Of a stretch of 64,000 nt of DNA, positions 27,261 through 37,075 are shown piece by piece. The stretch is from Marinobacter sp. F4218 (GTDB lineage Bacteria; Pseudomonadota; Gammaproteobacteria; Pseudomonadales; Oleiphilaceae), in assembly GCF_019443085.1 (NCBI RefSeq), contig NZ_JAHZIL010000004.1:372001-436000 (forward strand), in the 5' to 3' direction. The notes beneath the pieces were generated by a model. The model was given only the letters and a program-made list of their open reading frames with translations, ran no database searches and was not told the origin of the DNA. The translations under genes and the position numbers were made by a program. The first letter of the stretch is position 1. Each line of letters starts with the position of its first letter.

Positions 27261-27340
27261 GAACTGATCTCGCTGGCTCAGTGACAAAGATGTAGAAGGA
27301 AAGTATGGAAGAATCCCGCCGGGATTAAAAGCGCCTGATG

Positions 27341-28039
27341 TTATTCACGACCCGGCAGTTTTTTCCAGGCAACCTCATCCCGGATATACACCGGCTGCGC
27401 CTGGTCGGCAGGAACCGCCTGACCCTCCCGGTATCCGGTTTCCGCCAACCTGGCGACCCAGGCTGCCCGCGGGACCAGAGTGTCGTCGACAGACGCAACC
27501 CGGGCCAGCACCTCTGCGGGCATATCATCCCGCAAGCGCCAGCCCTGCCCTGCTCCCACCCAGTGCCCGAAATCGCCTTCGAGGGCAACCAGGGCAGGTG
27601 GACATACCCTTTCTTCGCCCAGCAATACCGGGAGTCCGTCGCGGCGGGAAAAACAGCCCCAATAGACCTCTCCCATACGGGCATCGAACGCCACGGCAAC
27701 TGCACCATCACCCTGCAGGTCCATGGACTCCATCGCTCCAAGCGCTACGGCCGCCAGCGAGGACACCGGCACCACCGGCACATCCAGTCCCCATGCAAGG
27801 CCCTGAACCACGCCCGTCGCAATCCGAATGCCGGTGAAGGAACCCGGACCACAGGCAAAGGCCAGCGCATCCAGGTCCTTGGGCTCCAGACTTTTTTCAG
27901 CCAGGAGCTCCCGCACCATGGGCATCAACAGCCGGGTGTGGCCGCGGGGCGCAATCTCGAAACGTTCGGATATCTCGCCATCAAGAAGAAGGGCTGCCGA
28001 GCAGCCCTCCGATGACGTATCCAGTGCAAGCAGTTTCAC
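27341..28039 (-). CDS. tsaB: tRNA threonylcarbamoyladenosine biosynthesis protein TsaB
   Basis: 232 residues. TsaB is the pseudo-protease/ASKHA partner that works with TsaD and TsaE to make t6A in tRNA. The N-terminus LLALDTSSEGCSAALLLDGE and the segment FACGPGSFTGIRIATGVVQG are diagnostic. The start is GTG at 28039 with GAGGG upstream. It follows adk by 35 bases on the same strand. The tsaB-adk-ppc order is also found in Pseudomonas. Confidence 0.95.
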   Translation of the reverse strand: MKLLALDTSSEGCSAALLLDGEISERFEIAPRGHTRLLMPMVRELLAEKSLEPKDLDALAFACGPGSFTGIRIATGVVQGLAWGLDVPVVPVSSLAAVALGAMESMDLQGDGAVAVAFDARMGEVYWGCFSRRDGLPVLLGEERVCPPALVALEGDFGHWVGAGQGWRLRDDMPAEVLARVASVDDTLVPRAAWVARLAETGYREGQAVPADQAQPVYIRDEVAWKKLPGRE

Positions 28040-28074
28040 GGACGTGAAAACCCTCGGGTCGGGATATCGTTGAT

Positions 28075-28749
<675 letters not shown>

Positions 28750-28841
28750 TCATTATCGTTTGAAAAGTTATGGCAAAAGCCCTTGCCTTTGCGACAACCT
28801 CTCGGTATCGAACGGATGTGCGCCAGGATCGGCGAACGCGC

Positions 28842-28847
28842 ATTATA
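28842..28847 (-). promoter_or_regulatory. -10 element for adk
   Basis: TATAAT on the minus strand, with TTTCTC 17 bases upstream as a weak -35. The leader would be about 105 bases. It lies between the end of the YbaK-HDOD gene and adk. Confidence 0.45.
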
Positions 28848-28929
28848 CGAAGTCAGCCTGCCCAGAGAAAGTCGACCTCCGTATCATGAACTGCGAATGG
28901 GCATTTCGGGCCCGGAACGCCCGGCGGAC

Positions 28930-30300
28930 TCAGGATGACAGGGATGTGGCCAGTGCGTCCAGATCCGGGGCAACACGATCTATCTCGAGCTCGAGATCGT
29001 CTACCACCGCAGGAGAGAGCCCGAGTCCTTCAAGAAGAGAGGGGATATCGTCAGCGTTGAATTCGTCACCAATTCGCCGAGCCTTGAGCAGGGCGTTGGC
29101 CAGTTGAACCATCAGCACATACTGTTCATCGTCGCCGTGATACCCCGCATGCTGGTGCATGCCGGCTGACTTGATCACTGGATCGGGCAGCTGCCAGAGT
29201 CGGTGCAGGATGCCGCCAATTGCACCGTGACCGACGGCAAGAACCTGCTCATTGCGGGCATGCCCGAACACCTGCTGCTCCAGGGAATACATGCTCGCCT
29301 CCGGATTGGCCTCGCGCAGGGCGTTCAATTCCTCGAATTCGGCAGGGAACAGGTGTCCTACCAGCAACAGGCCAAAGTTGTGCAGCAGACCGCACAGGTA
29401 GGCCAGCCCCTTATCGACGCCACAATAGGGCGCCAGGCTCTGACACAGGAACGCGCAATAGAGGGAGTGGCGCCAAAAATTGTCCATGCCCAGCATGCCC
29501 TTGCGCGGTATATCGAAAGCTCGCACCGAGGCGATACCCAGGGCGATGTGAGCCACCCGGTCAAAGCCCAGCACCCGCGTTACCGCCTCCTGGACCGAGT
29601 TGACCTGCCCCGGGTAATTGAACAGGGCCGAACGGGCGTAGCGCATGATCTGGGCGGTCAGGCTGGGATCAAATTCGATCAGTTCGGCCAGCTCCCGGGC
29701 GGTAGCTTCGGTGTTGGCGGTCAGGCGCAGAATACGCAGGGCCAGGGCAGGCATGGGCGGGAGTCGATACAACTGCTGCAGCTTGTCGGCGACCTCATCC
29801 AGAGTCAGCGCGGCACGATTGCCGTTGCCCTGCCCCCGGATGACGAGATGCCCACCACGGCTTCCCGCCAACGCCAGCCTCAGGTGACACCCTTCCATTT
29901 CAAGCACCCCGTGGTCGGATCCACCGGTAAACAGAACCCGCTCCGCCCGGGACACGTCTTCGTCCACCAGTACGGGCAGCTCATAGGCCGCACCAATCGG
30001 TGGAACGAAGCCCGGATCGCAGTCACTGAACAATCTCATGGTCTGACGGGCGGTCAGCAGTTGCAGATTGCGACCAGTGAGGTGATGGACCGCATCCAGA
30101 TCCAGAGAACTGTCGAATTTGTGCACTGCCATGACGGCGCCGCCCATATCGATCAGCAGGGTTGCCTGAATGAAGTCCGCCTGTGGCTGTCCGGAGGCCC
30201 TTACCGCTGCGTCGAGGTTCGCCGCCTGGTCGATCCGGAGATCCGCGTAGGGTATGGCCTTTCGGGCCAGAAATCGTTCCAGTCGCGCAGCTAGAGCCAC
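28930..30300 (-). CDS. YbaK/aaRS-editing-like domain fused to HDOD
   Basis: 456 residues in two parts. Residues about 1-160 resemble the YbaK/ProX aminoacyl-tRNA deacylase fold: FIQATLLIDMGG, LFSDCDPGFVPPIGA and VLFTGGSDHGVLEM. Residues about 170-430 are an HDOD domain: LYRLPPMPALALRILRL, FDPSLTAQIMRYARSALF, YLCGLLHNFGLLLVGH. HDOD proteins are signalling scaffolds without the catalytic HD pair. The fusion suggests that the deacylase-like part binds a small ligand or charged tRNA and reports to HDOD; this is inference. GTG start at 30300 with GGGAG six bases upstream. Confidence 0.8.
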   Translation of the reverse strand: MALAARLERFLARKAIPYADLRIDQAANLDAAVRASGQPQADFIQATLLIDMGGAVMAVHKFDSSLDLDAVHHLTGRNLQLLTARQTMRLFSDCDPGFVPPIGAAYELPVLVDEDVSRAERVLFTGGSDHGVLEMEGCHLRLALAGSRGGHLVIRGQGNGNRAALTLDEVADKLQQLYRLPPMPALALRILRLTANTEATARELAELIEFDPSLTAQIMRYARSALFNYPGQVNSVQEAVTRVLGFDRVAHIALGIASVRAFDIPRKGMLGMDNFWRHSLYCAFLCQSLAPYCGVDKGLAYLCGLLHNFGLLLVGHLFPAEFEELNALREANPEASMYSLEQQVFGHARNEQVLAVGHGAIGGILHRLWQLPDPVIKSAGMHQHAGYHGDDEQYVLMVQLANALLKARRIGDEFNADDIPSLLEGLGLSPAVVDDLELEIDRVAPDLDALATSLSS

Positions 30301-30361
30301 AGCCTACTCCCGTTCTTATTTATTGGCGCCAGTACAGACCACCGGTTTTATCGAGCCTAGC

Positions 30362-33007
30362 TTAACCGGTGTTGCGCATACCCGCAGCAATTCCCGCCAT
30401 GGTCACCTTGAGCGCCCGTTCGACAAGCTCGGGCACCTCACCCTTGCCCTCACTTTCACGATTGCGCCGAAGCAGCTCGGCCTGCAGGTAATGCAGGGGA
30501 TCCGTGTAGGGGTTGCGGACCCGCATGGAGTGGGCGAAAACCGGCTCGCCCTCCAGCAGATCTGTCTGCTCTTTCAATTCCAGCAGGCGCTGGATACATC
30601 GCCGCAGGCGGTCACGGAGATCGGCGCCAAGAGCCTGCAGTTTCTCGTCGTCCAACAGGGTTTGCTCGTAGTAGCTGGCAATTCGAAGATCCGACTTGGC
30701 CAGCACCATTTCCAGCATATCCACGTAGGTCCGGAAGAATGGCCACCCCTTCATCATGTCCCGTAACACCGGCAGGCGATTGTCCTGGGCCGCCTCTTCC
30801 AGCGCCACGTCACTGCCCAGCCAACTGGGCAGCATCAGCCGCATCTGGGTCCAGGCGAAAATCCAGGGAATGGCGCGCAAACTTTCGACGCCGCCCGTGG
30901 CTTTGCGCCGTGCCGGTCGGCTGCCAAGCGCCAGTTTGCCCAATGCCTGCTCGGGCGTGACCTGACGGAAGTAAGGCACAAAATCCGGATTTTCACGGAC
31001 CACCTCTCGATAGGCCTTGAGGGACCGTTCGGTCAGCCAGTCCATGGTTTCGCGCCAGCCGGACTCCGGTTCCGGTGGCGGCGCCAGGGTCGCCTCAATA
31101 ACCGCCGTGGTGTAAAGGGTCAGACTTTGCACCGCCAGGTGCGGCAGACCGAATTTAAAACGAATCATTTCACCCTGCTCGGTGATCCGGAAACTGCCGT
31201 TTACCGACCCCGGCGGCTGCGAAAGGATCGCCCGGTTGGCAGGACCGCCGCCCCGACCAACTGTGCCACCACGGCCGTGGAACAGGGTCAGGTGCACACC
31301 GTACTGGTTGGCAACCTCAGTGAGTTTTTCCTGAGCCTGGTATTGCGCCCAGGCCGCCATCAGCTGACCGGCATCCTTGGAAGAATCGGAATAACCGATC
31401 ATGACTTCCTGACGCCCCTGACAGTACTCCCGGTACCATTCGACTTCGTAAAGTGACGCCATGCTGTCTGGCGCGCCCCGGAGGTCATCCAGGGTCTCGA
31501 ACAGGGGGACGACCCGCATCGGGTACTTCATCCCGGATTCCCGAAGCAGCAGAATGACGCTGAGCACATCCGAAGGTTTGCTCGCCATGGAGATTACATA
31601 GGAACCCAGAGCCTGAGGCGTCTGTTGCGCTACCACTTCACAGGTTGCCAAGACCTCGCGAACTGGCTCCGACGGTTCCCAGTTGCGTGGTACGAGAGGC
31701 CGGCGCCCTTGAAGCTCGTTCACCAGAAACGCCTGACGGTCAGCTTCCGACCAGGACAGGTAGTCGCCCAGGCCAAGGTAGCTCACCATTTCGGCCACCG
31801 CCTCGGCATGTCGGGAGGCCTCCTGGCGAATGTCCAGACGAATCAGTGGCAAGCCAAAGGTGTGGGCGCGGCGAATGGTATCGAGCAGTGGACCGTTGGC
31901 GATCGATTCCAGCCCACAGTCCACCAGCGAGCGGTAGCACAGCTCCAGCGGCGCGGTGAGGTCTTCATTCTCGAACAGAATGTCCGTGGCATCGGCAGCC
32001 TCGCCATTGACACTGGCCTCCGCCCAGTCACGGGTTTTGACCAGACGTTCGCGCAGCTTTGCCAGCACCTGACGATAGGGCTCGCGGGTATCGCCGACGT
32101 GCTCCCGGAGCTCGTCACTGGCCTGCCACATGGACAACTCTGCCCGTAACGCCTGAATGTCCCGCAGGTAAAGGTCAGCCGCCATCCAGCGGCCAAGCAG
32201 GAAAACCTTTCGGGTAACCTGGTGAGTGACGTTGGGGTTGCCGTCCCGATCGCCACCCATCCATGATGCAATGCGGATGGGTGAGGCCTGCAGCGGCAAC
32301 CCCCGACCGGTCGAATCGGCCAGGGCCGCATCGAGACTGCTGAGGAAACGTGGCAGGGCCTGCCACAGACTGTTCTCAATAACCGCAAAGCCCCACTTGG
32401 CCTCGTCCACGGCCGTTGGTCGCTCGTAGCGAATCTCGTCGGTGTGCCAGGCCTCGGTCACGAGCCGGGAGAGCTGATCGACAATTTCCTCGCGCTCAGC
32501 CGGCATAAGGTCGTCGTGATCCAGTCGCGCCAGGCACTCGGACATCTCGTCGTACTTCATGATAAGAGTCCGGCGCGCGACCTCGGTCGGATGGGCCGTC
32601 AGTACGAATTCAATGCGGAGGTTGGCCACCCGCTCGTGCAGCTCCTCGGGACTGACGCCGCCCGATTTCAGACGACCAAACACCTCTCCCAGGGACTCGA
32701 CCATCAGGTCTGACTGATGGCCGCGTTTACGACGAATACCGTGGTACTGCTCGGCCAGGTTGGCGAGGTTGAGAAACTGGTTGAACGCCCGGGTAACCGG
32801 CAGCAGTTCATCGTCGCTCAGCTTGCGCAGCAGGCTGACCAGGCGCTGGCCAGAACCACTCTCCTGACGCCGATCGCCCTTGGCCGCAGCGCGCACCTCC
32901 TCGATCAGTTCGTAACATTCCAGCCCGGGGTAACGCTGGATGCTCTGGCCCAGCAGTTCCCCCAGCAAACGCACGTTCTCTCGAAGATCGGGATGTAGCT
33001 CGGTCAC
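30362..33007 (-). CDS. ppc: phosphoenolpyruvate carboxylase
   Basis: 881 residues, full length for the bacterial enzyme. It fixes bicarbonate onto PEP to form oxaloacetate. Catalytic segments are VLTAHPTEVARR with the key histidine, MIGYSDSSKDAGQLMAAW, and the glycine-rich FHGRGGTVGRGGGP. The C-terminus ends GIAAGMRNTG, the conserved ending needed for activity and aspartate inhibition. GTG start at 33007 with AAAGGA seven bases upstream. Divergent from the small gene at 33112. Confidence 0.98.
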   Translation of the reverse strand: MTELHPDLRENVRLLGELLGQSIQRYPGLECYELIEEVRAAAKGDRRQESGSGQRLVSLLRKLSDDELLPVTRAFNQFLNLANLAEQYHGIRRKRGHQSDLMVESLGEVFGRLKSGGVSPEELHERVANLRIEFVLTAHPTEVARRTLIMKYDEMSECLARLDHDDLMPAEREEIVDQLSRLVTEAWHTDEIRYERPTAVDEAKWGFAVIENSLWQALPRFLSSLDAALADSTGRGLPLQASPIRIASWMGGDRDGNPNVTHQVTRKVFLLGRWMAADLYLRDIQALRAELSMWQASDELREHVGDTREPYRQVLAKLRERLVKTRDWAEASVNGEAADATDILFENEDLTAPLELCYRSLVDCGLESIANGPLLDTIRRAHTFGLPLIRLDIRQEASRHAEAVAEMVSYLGLGDYLSWSEADRQAFLVNELQGRRPLVPRNWEPSEPVREVLATCEVVAQQTPQALGSYVISMASKPSDVLSVILLLRESGMKYPMRVVPLFETLDDLRGAPDSMASLYEVEWYREYCQGRQEVMIGYSDSSKDAGQLMAAWAQYQAQEKLTEVANQYGVHLTLFHGRGGTVGRGGGPANRAILSQPPGSVNGSFRITEQGEMIRFKFGLPHLAVQSLTLYTTAVIEATLAPPPEPESGWRETMDWLTERSLKAYREVVRENPDFVPYFRQVTPEQALGKLALGSRPARRKATGGVESLRAIPWIFAWTQMRLMLPSWLGSDVALEEAAQDNRLPVLRDMMKGWPFFRTYVDMLEMVLAKSDLRIASYYEQTLLDDEKLQALGADLRDRLRRCIQRLLELKEQTDLLEGEPVFAHSMRVRNPYTDPLHYLQAELLRRNRESEGKGEVPELVERALKVTMAGIAAGMRNTG

Positions 33008-33111
33008 ATTGACGTCCTTTTAAATTGACGGAGGCGAAGTAAACTTACGATACTAAGGAATAGTCGAGAAAGTCTATTGGCGTTTCAAGCCTTTGGCCGC
33101 AAGGAGTATTC

Positions 33112-33345
33112 ATGAAAGTAACTGATCTGCCCAAGCACTGGGAAAAGCAAAAAGAACCCGTGGAGCGGACCCACGACTACAACCTGCGCCTGCCGTTGGA
33201 GGACGCAGCACGGATTGCCGCCCTGGCAGAACTGTATCCGGACCGCAGTGAAAGCGACATTCTCAACGACATGATTGGCGCGGCCCTGGACGATCTGGTC
33301 CGCCAGAGTCCGCTGAAAGACAAGCTGGAAAACAAAGACAAGTAA
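33112..33345 (+). CDS. small conserved protein, paralogue of the facing gene
   Basis: 77 residues beginning MKVTDLPKHWEKQ. The middle (LRLPLEDAARIAALAELY, SESDILNDMIGAALDDL) has the beta-helix-helix rhythm of ribbon-helix-helix proteins, though DNA binding is unproved. The tail is Lys/Asp-rich. The start and the ALYP..S..DL..D.I.AALD pattern are shared with the convergent gene at 33452-33796, so the two are probably paralogues. AAGGAG lies upstream of the ATG. Function unknown. Confidence 0.75.
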   Translation: MKVTDLPKHWEKQKEPVERTHDYNLRLPLEDAARIAALAELYPDRSESDILNDMIGAALDDLVRQSPLKDKLENKDK

Positions 33346-33393
33346 GAATCCCGAAACACCGGGCAGGAAATACAGAGCGTAGGGCGTAGGTTC

Positions 33394-33413
33394 GGAGTGG
33401 CGAACGCCACTCC
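33394..33413. terminator. perfect hairpin between convergent small paralogues
   Basis: GGAGTGGCGAACGCCACTCC, a 9-bp perfect stem with AA at the centre (8-bp stem with a 4-base loop when folded). No T-run follows on either strand, so terminator activity is uncertain; an operator or processing signal is possible. Confidence 0.5.
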
Positions 33414-33451
33414 GTCAATTCGATCGGGACAGGCCTTGGGCTGTCAACCGG

Positions 33452-33796
33452 TCAGGCGACCGATTCCAGCTGACGGGCCTTGAGACGCTGGATATGCTTC
33501 TGGCTCAGACTCACGAACCTGGGGGTCAGCCCTTGGTCCTCATAGATTTCAAAGCCGTCCTCATCATAAGCCACCACCTTGGTACCCTGAACATAGGGAA
33601 AACTGGTTTCCATTTCGTCCAGCGCAGCTGAAATCAGGTCACGCATCAAATCCTGCGGTGATTTCATCGGGTAGAGCGCTGCCAGTTTTTCCAAACGCTT
33701 GTGATGCTGGTCGGACAACGCCATAAAGTAGGCGTCGCGGGTCAATCGTCCGCGCGCATGTTTGTCCCAGTAATTGACCAGATCCTTGATTTTCAT
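33452..33796 (-). CDS. small conserved protein, longer paralogue of the facing gene
   Basis: 114 residues. MKIKDLVNYWDKHARG matches the start of the 33112 gene, and LEKLAALYPMKSPQDL plus MRDLISAALDEME match its core. An extra C-terminal part (VVAYDEDGFEIYEDQG and a basic LSQKHIQRLKARQ segment) is absent from the shorter paralogue. The ATG at 33796 has AGGAG ten and GAAGG four bases upstream; the longer in-frame extension runs into mazG and is rejected. It follows mazG by 133 bases. Function unknown. Confidence 0.8.
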   Translation of the reverse strand: MKIKDLVNYWDKHARGRLTRDAYFMALSDQHHKRLEKLAALYPMKSPQDLMRDLISAALDEMETSFPYVQGTKVVAYDEDGFEIYEDQGLTPRFVSLSQKHIQRLKARQLESVA

Positions 33797-33929
33797 GGTG
33801 CCTTCACTCCTGCATCTTATTGATGGCGCACGGCGCACGGAATCAGTGCGTCCGTTCCCCGAAGTGTAGACGAAGCGGCTGCGGCGGGAACCTGGTAATT
33901 GGTAACGGATTGTACTTACCGTTGCCCTA

Positions 33930-34784
33930 TTATCTGTTCCCGGAGCTCCCCTTTTCCACGCCCTTGACCGCTTGCCACACGGCGTCCAGCGCTTCGAGGG
34001 ATTCCTCGTCCATGTCGCGGCCTTCTCGCGTGAGCACCCTCTCAATCGCCCGGAACCGGGCATCAAATTTGTGATTGGTGCGCTTGAGGGCCTGCTCGGG
34101 ATTAACCTTCATGAAGCGTGCCAGATTCACACACACAAACAGCAGGTCACCCAGCTCATCCTCGACCGCATCCGGATCACCGGTTCCGCTCTGGGCGGCA
34201 TGCCAGGCTTCCTTGAGCTCATCGATTTCCTCGTGGAGCTTGTCGAATACCGGGCCAATTTCCGGCCAGTCGAAACCGTGCCTGGCCGCCCGCTTCTGAA
34301 GCTTTTCTGCGCGCGCCATCGCCGGTAGGGTCCGGGCGATGCCATCAAGCCGACTGACGGGCGCATCCGAAGGCGGAACCAGTGCTCTCTCCTCGGCTTT
34401 AATACGCTCCCAGCTTTCCTTGATCCAGGACTCATCGGGCCGATTGTCCGGATCGATCCGACTGTCCAGCGTACCCTCTGGAAACACGTGGGGGTGGCGC
34501 CGGACCAGTTTGCGAACCAGGTTGTCGACCACGCCATCGAAATCAAAATGCCCATCCTCCTTCCCCATCTGGGTATAGAAGATCACCTGAAACAGCAAAT
34601 CCCCGAGTTCATCCTTGAGATGGGGGTAGTCCTCCCGCTCGATGGCATCGGCGACTTCATAGGCCTCCTCCAGCGTGTGCGGAACAATGGTTCCGTAGGT
34701 CTGCTTTGTGTCCCAGGGACAGCCGGTTTCCGGATCCCTGAGACGCGCCATCAGGGTTTTCAGGTCGTCTATGGAATAGCTCAT
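33930..34784 (-). CDS. mazG: nucleoside triphosphate pyrophosphohydrolase
   Basis: 284 residues with two MazG domains. It hydrolyses NTPs and dNTPs to the monophosphate and, in E. coli, lowers ppGpp. The N-terminal domain has CPWDTKQTYGTIVPHTLEE and the metal-binding ELGDLLFQVIFY; the C-terminal domain has EEIDELKEA and a second ELGDLLFVCVNLARF. The start ATG overlaps the relA stop by four bases, which links it to the stringent-response gene. Confidence 0.96.
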   Translation of the reverse strand: MSYSIDDLKTLMARLRDPETGCPWDTKQTYGTIVPHTLEEAYEVADAIEREDYPHLKDELGDLLFQVIFYTQMGKEDGHFDFDGVVDNLVRKLVRRHPHVFPEGTLDSRIDPDNRPDESWIKESWERIKAEERALVPPSDAPVSRLDGIARTLPAMARAEKLQKRAARHGFDWPEIGPVFDKLHEEIDELKEAWHAAQSGTGDPDAVEDELGDLLFVCVNLARFMKVNPEQALKRTNHKFDARFRAIERVLTREGRDMDEESLEALDAVWQAVKGVEKGSSGNR

Positions 34785-37018
34785 CCGCGCTTGCGCCTCA
34801 CGTCGATGATATTGGGCAGGTTGCGAATCTGTGCCAGCAGCCGGGCCAGTTGTTCGAGGCTGGATATCTCCACCGTCACCGTCATGGTTGCCGTGTTCTC
34901 ATCCTGGTTGGTCAGGGTATTAAGGGCCAGGACATCACTCTTTGAAGCCGAGAGCACTTGGGTAATGTCCCGCAACAGCCCGGAGCGATCATAGGCCTCG
35001 ATCTGAATATCCACCGGATACACGGCCGCGGGCTGACCGCCCCAGCTGACTTCGATAATCCGGTTGGGCTCAAACTCCCGAAGGTTCAGAAAAGTCAGGC
35101 AATCCTGACGGTGCACAGTCACCCCCCGGCCGACGGTGATGTAACCACCAATGGGATCCCCGGGAAGTGGCTTGCAGCATTTGGCCACCTGGGTCTTGAG
35201 CTTCCCGACGCCCTGTATCTGGATATCGGTTGCGGTGTCGTAGGGCTTGTGGCGTTGGGCACTGAACTTCAGATCCAGTTGCTCGGATTTGGGCTCCAGC
35301 ATCTGCTGGGCAACATGCGCGACATGGGCCGGCCGGAGATCACCGGCGCCGATGGCGGCAAACATGTCCTCCGAACCGTGATAGTTCACCTTTTCCGCCA
35401 GATCGTTCAAATTGACGTCATACAGTGACAGCCGCTTGAATTCGTCCTCAAGAATGGCTCGCCCATCGATGACATTGCGACCGCGGTCTTGCTGTTTGAA
35501 CCAGTGGGTCACCTTGGCCCGGGCGCGGGACGTCTGAACGTAACCCAGGCTCGGATTCAGCCAATCCCGGCTGGGTGCCGGGTTGTTCGAGGTAAGGATG
35601 AAAATCTGATCGCCGGTTTTCAGCGGGTACGTCAGCGGCACAATCCGGTTGTTGACCCGCGCGCCGCGGCAGGCGTGACCGATCTCCGTGTGAACCCGGT
35701 ACGCAAAGTCGACCGGTGTTGCGCCCTGGGGCAGATCCACCACGTGTCCTTCCGGGGTAAACACGTAAACCCGGTCCGACGCGACATCCGATTTCAGGTG
35801 GTCGGCAAGGCCCGAGAGGTCTCCCAGATCTTCCTGCCATTCCAATACCTGACGCAGCCAGTTGATCTTGGCGTCGTAGCCGGTAGATTTGTTCCCCCTG
35901 TCGGTGCCCTTGTACAGCCAGTGAGCACAGACGCCCAGCTCTGCTTCCTCATGCATTTTATGGGTACGGATCTGGACTTCCATCACCTTGCCCTCGGGGC
36001 CAATCACGGCGGTGTGCAGCGACTGGTAACCGTTTTCCTTGGGATTGGCGATGTAATCGTCAAATTCGTTGGGGATATGGCGCCACAGACTGTGAACAAT
36101 CCCCAGTGCGGCGTAGCAGTCGCGGACCTCGGGCACCAGAATCCTGACCGCTCGCACATCGTAGACCTGGGAGAAGTCGATGCCCTTGCGCCGCATTTTC
36201 CGCCAGATGCTGTAGATGTGCTTGGCCCGGCCCGACAGGTCCCCGACGATACCGGAGGCGTCCAGTTCCTTGTGCAGAGCGTCAATGACACGTCTGATGT
36301 AATCGTCCCGATCCAGCCGCTTTTCATCCAGCAACTTGGCGATTTTCTTGTAGGCAGTCTCGTGCAGGTACCGGAAGGACAGGTCCTCCAGTTCCCACTT
36401 GATATGACCAATCCCGAGTCGGTGGGCTAGCGGGGCGTATATGTCGAACACCTCGCGCGCCACCCGCATACGCTTTTCTTCCGGCGCATTCTTCACCGCC
36501 CGGATCGCGCAGGTACGTTCAGCGAGTTTGATCAGGGCAACCCGAACGTCGTCGATCATGGTGACCAGCATTTTGCGGACGTTGTCGAGCTGGCCCTCAC
36601 TCTGCCCCAGGACATTGCCCTTGAGCGGATGATGGATGGACGAGATGGCCGCCATCTGCTGGACACCGTTGATCAGCCCGGCAATTTCGTCGCCGAATTC
36701 CTTGCGCACGTTATCCAGCGGCACCCGCTCCTCGCGAACGGCCCGGTAGAGAATCGCGGCAACCAGGCTGGCCTGGTCCAGGTGCAACTCCGCCAGAACC
36801 TGTGCCATTTCAATGCCGATTCGGAAACTGCTGGACCCCGGTGCCCAGAGTCGGTCCTCGCGAAATGCCTGAAGATCAATCTCCGCCGCCTTTTCGCAAG
36901 CTTTGCGAAACTGATCGACATCGTCCAGATGGGTCTGAGCAGCGATTGTCTGGACCCATCTTTCGATGTCCACCTCGCCGTCACCGGTTAATGCATAATC
37001 TTCGCGAACTTTTACCAT
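34781..37018 (-). CDS. relA: GTP pyrophosphokinase RelA
   Basis: 745 residues. RelA makes (p)ppGpp on stalled ribosomes. The pseudo-hydrolase domain comes first: where SpoT has the HD pair this protein reads ILYRAVREERV, so it should lack hydrolase activity. The synthetase part has HIYSIWRKMRRKGIDFSQ and FDDYIANPKENGYQSLHT. TGS (VYVFTPEGHVVDLPQGATP), zinc-finger (KCCKPLPGDPIGG) and C-terminal ACT (DRSGLLRDITQVL) domains follow. I choose ATG at 37018 (MVKVRED) by comparison with family length; the ribosome site is poor. An ATG 36 bases upstream is the alternative. Confidence 0.95.
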   Translation of the reverse strand: MVKVREDYALTGDGEVDIERWVQTIAAQTHLDDVDQFRKACEKAAEIDLQAFREDRLWAPGSSSFRIGIEMAQVLAELHLDQASLVAAILYRAVREERVPLDNVRKEFGDEIAGLINGVQQMAAISSIHHPLKGNVLGQSEGQLDNVRKMLVTMIDDVRVALIKLAERTCAIRAVKNAPEEKRMRVAREVFDIYAPLAHRLGIGHIKWELEDLSFRYLHETAYKKIAKLLDEKRLDRDDYIRRVIDALHKELDASGIVGDLSGRAKHIYSIWRKMRRKGIDFSQVYDVRAVRILVPEVRDCYAALGIVHSLWRHIPNEFDDYIANPKENGYQSLHTAVIGPEGKVMEVQIRTHKMHEEAELGVCAHWLYKGTDRGNKSTGYDAKINWLRQVLEWQEDLGDLSGLADHLKSDVASDRVYVFTPEGHVVDLPQGATPVDFAYRVHTEIGHACRGARVNNRIVPLTYPLKTGDQIFILTSNNPAPSRDWLNPSLGYVQTSRARAKVTHWFKQQDRGRNVIDGRAILEDEFKRLSLYDVNLNDLAEKVNYHGSEDMFAAIGAGDLRPAHVAHVAQQMLEPKSEQLDLKFSAQRHKPYDTATDIQIQGVGKLKTQVAKCCKPLPGDPIGGYITVGRGVTVHRQDCLTFLNLREFEPNRIIEVSWGGQPAAVYPVDIQIEAYDRSGLLRDITQVLSASKSDVLALNTLTNQDENTATMTVTVEISSLEQLARLLAQIRNLPNIIDVRRKRG

Positions 37019-37075
37019 ATCGGTTTTGCCATTTCTGCTGGTTCCCGCACCCATCCCTGGGACATATCTGTTCCG

